Shown here in pieces: positions 13,049 to 13,050 of a stretch of DNA of 13,050 nucleotides. Positions within the stretch are counted from its first letter, which is position 1, and each line of letters opens with the position of its first letter. A program made the translations under genes and the position numbers. The notes beneath the pieces are model-generated. The model saw only the letters and a list, made by a program, of their open reading frames with translations, did not search any database and was not told the origin of the DNA. Source of the stretch: an uncultured Victivallales bacterium (GTDB lineage Bacteria > Verrucomicrobiota > Lentisphaeria > Oligosphaerales > JAFGRS01); the NCBI GenBank assembly GCA_903834675.1, contig CAILKC010000232.1, positions 1-13,050 of the forward strand, given 5' to 3'.

Positions 13049-13050
13049 CC

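Larger units (their letters stand above)
12560..13050. other. Repeat-rich region to the right edge (491 nt), no gene
   Basis: No supported reading frame. Contents: a degenerate 7-bp tandem array (12723-12757), a 63-bp direct repeat (12823-12885 and 12986-13048), a 105-bp unit with 12-bp inverted ends (12828-12932) and three exact 7-bp units (12965-12985). The glycosyltransferase promoter should lie in the left part, but no clear elements were found. Confidence 0.65.

Overview
This is a GC-rich bacterial chromosomal window of mostly housekeeping and cell-envelope genes, separated by unusually repeat-laden intergenic DNA. Ten coding regions are supported, two of them products I cannot name beyond 'membrane protein' or 'acyltransferase fold'. 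No rRNA, tRNA, CRISPR array, transposase or phage gene is visible. A V-type (not F-type) ATPase stator subunit, a NAT_N/GNAT_C-type acyltransferase, a PGK with a eukaryote-like insertion, and dense small palindromic and heptanucleotide repeats together suggest a member of the PVC superphylum (Lentisphaerota/Kiritimatiellota-like) or a neighbouring phylum. That placement is inference; no marker gene here fixes it.

Layout, left to right. 1-924 (minus): a small three-helix membrane protein followed by the 5' part of a V-type ATPase subunit E gene that runs off the left edge. 1235-2473 (plus): a divergent two-domain acyltransferase-like protein, convergent with 2561-4862 (minus), where galE (UDP-glucose 4-epimerase) is followed after 19 nt by a flippase-like integral membrane protein of the LPG_synthase_TM family. 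4863-6038 is a 1.18-kb non-coding divergent region full of inverted repeats and three copies of a modular palindromic element. 6039-9588 (plus): pgk, tpiA, an ECF sigma factor and its translationally coupled anti-sigma factor, ended by a good hairpin terminator. 9691-12559 (minus): a GT4 glycosyltransferase, then dnaA behind a 301-nt structured leader. 12560-13050: non-coding DNA with heptanucleotide tandem repeats and two near-identical 63-bp direct repeats, one of which begins a 105-bp unit bounded by perfect 12-bp inverted ends.

How the genes may work together. galE, the flippase-like protein and the GT4 enzyme fit supply, export and assembly of surface glycans. pgk and tpiA form a lower-glycolysis pair, and the sigma/anti-sigma pair lies directly downstream on the same strand, so stress-response regulators may be co-transcribed with glycolytic genes. 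The most interesting material is in the gaps: the modular palindromes between galE and pgk, the bounded repeat unit at the right edge, and the terminator-like hairpin just ahead of dnaA. DnaA also departs from consensus at two usually conserved positions. I found no complete new enzymatic system; the candidates for something undescribed are the repeat families.
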